A DNA stretch of 22,588 nt from Oscillospiraceae bacterium (lineage in GTDB: Bacteria; Bacillota; Clostridia; Oscillospirales; Oscillospiraceae), in contig WRMX01000034.1 in the NCBI GenBank assembly GCA_009776905.1, positions 1-22,588 of the forward strand, written 5' to 3'. Both the position numbers and the translations under genes were made by a program. Positions 22,386 through 22,588 of this stretch are shown one piece after another (position 1 is the stretch's first letter; each line of letters begins with the position of its first letter). The notes beneath the pieces were generated by a model, which was given only the letters and a program-made list of their open reading frames with translations, was not told where the DNA came from and did no database searches.

Positions 22386-22588
22386 CACTATCTATATGGG
22401 GATGGGTATGTACTTGAAATGTTGATTGATGGTATTTGGTACACCTTCCGAGAATTGCCATTCAATAACACATTAAGACCTTTGCCGATTAATGGGAGCC
22501 GTGAAGTGAAAGTGTACCTCGATTGGTATCGGGATGTTATGGATATCGGAATATATAGGATAATATCTACATTAACAGAAAGAAATGG
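22386..22588 (+). pseudogene. 5'-truncated fragment resembling a bacterial Ig-like domain protein (runs off the window)
   Basis: A frame open from 22362 to the window end has no start codon before ATG 22419. Yet the encoded sequence from ~22389 (YGDGYVLEMLIDGIWYTF, then EVKVYLDWY, then GIYRI) already fits a bacterial Ig-like domain seen in Firmicute lipoproteins. The domain begins upstream of the only ATG, and there is no signal peptide or ribosome site. It therefore looks like the remnant of a gene cut at its 5' side, possibly at a rearrangement or assembly joint just after the ATPase I gene. It is AT-richer than its neighbours. A genuine short gene starting at 22419 is the alternative. Confidence 0.5.

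Overview
The window looks like chromosome from an anaerobic, low-oxygen-adapted Firmicute, most likely a member of the Clostridia. It carries the end of an [FeFe]-hydrogenase, a V/A-type ATPase operon start, a PrsA/SurA-like foldase, a BspA-type leucine-rich-repeat protein, AGGAGG-type ribosome binding sites and sigma-A-like promoters with 17-base spacers. Most of it is fairly GC-rich. The segment around 16.1-18.8 kb and the last ~200 bases are visibly AT-richer. The species cannot be fixed from the sequence alone.

Layout. 1-237 (+) is the 3' end of an [FeFe]-hydrogenase, closed by a perfect 20-bp hairpin at 261-301 that also serves the converging strand. 320-7714 (-) is a run of six genes read right to left: a lipoprotein, an ATP-grasp ligase, a PHP-family hydrolase, a polysaccharide deacetylase-like protein, an LRR protein, and an aldo/keto reductase with a ferredoxin-like tail. 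Three of these carry in-frame repeat or low-complexity insertions. A 3 x 56-bp tandem repeat lies between the ATP-grasp and PHP genes, and a compact foldable RNA leader precedes the ATP-grasp gene.

8026-9594 (+) is a membrane-anchored parvulin-like foldase with its own clear promoter. It is followed by a (+) metabolic operon at 9674-15434: zinc alcohol dehydrogenase, transketolase N-half (TTG start), transketolase C-half (start overlapping the previous stop), short-chain dehydrogenase, a PilZ/YcgR-like c-di-GMP receptor, and a second zinc alcohol dehydrogenase, ending at a terminator (15481-15508). The operon reads as a polyol or sugar catabolic route in which NAD(P)-dependent oxidations feed a split transketolase. 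The substrate cannot be named. The embedded c-di-GMP receptor is the odd member.

15623-16102 (+) encodes a small two-helix membrane protein with a tail of 44 acidic residues out of 49. 16373-18694 (+) is a single-chain restriction-modification enzyme (PD-(D/E)XK nuclease, N6-adenine methylase, one target-recognition domain) on an AT-rich, probably imported, segment. It ends in a long hairpin terminator. 18859-19869 (-) is an orphan E2-acyltransferase-like protein lacking the catalytic histidine. 20127-22369 (+) holds the first two genes of a V/A-ATPase operon (G/H and I). The expected next gene (subunit K) is not in the remaining sequence, which instead holds an open frame resembling an Ig-like domain with no credible start.

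The items most worth a second look are the PilZ receptor inside the transketolase operon, the possible WXG100-like N-terminus on the LRR protein, the repeat expansions inside enzyme domains of the minus-strand cluster, the foldable leader at 6633-6677, the 56-bp repeat family, and the junction after the ATPase I gene.
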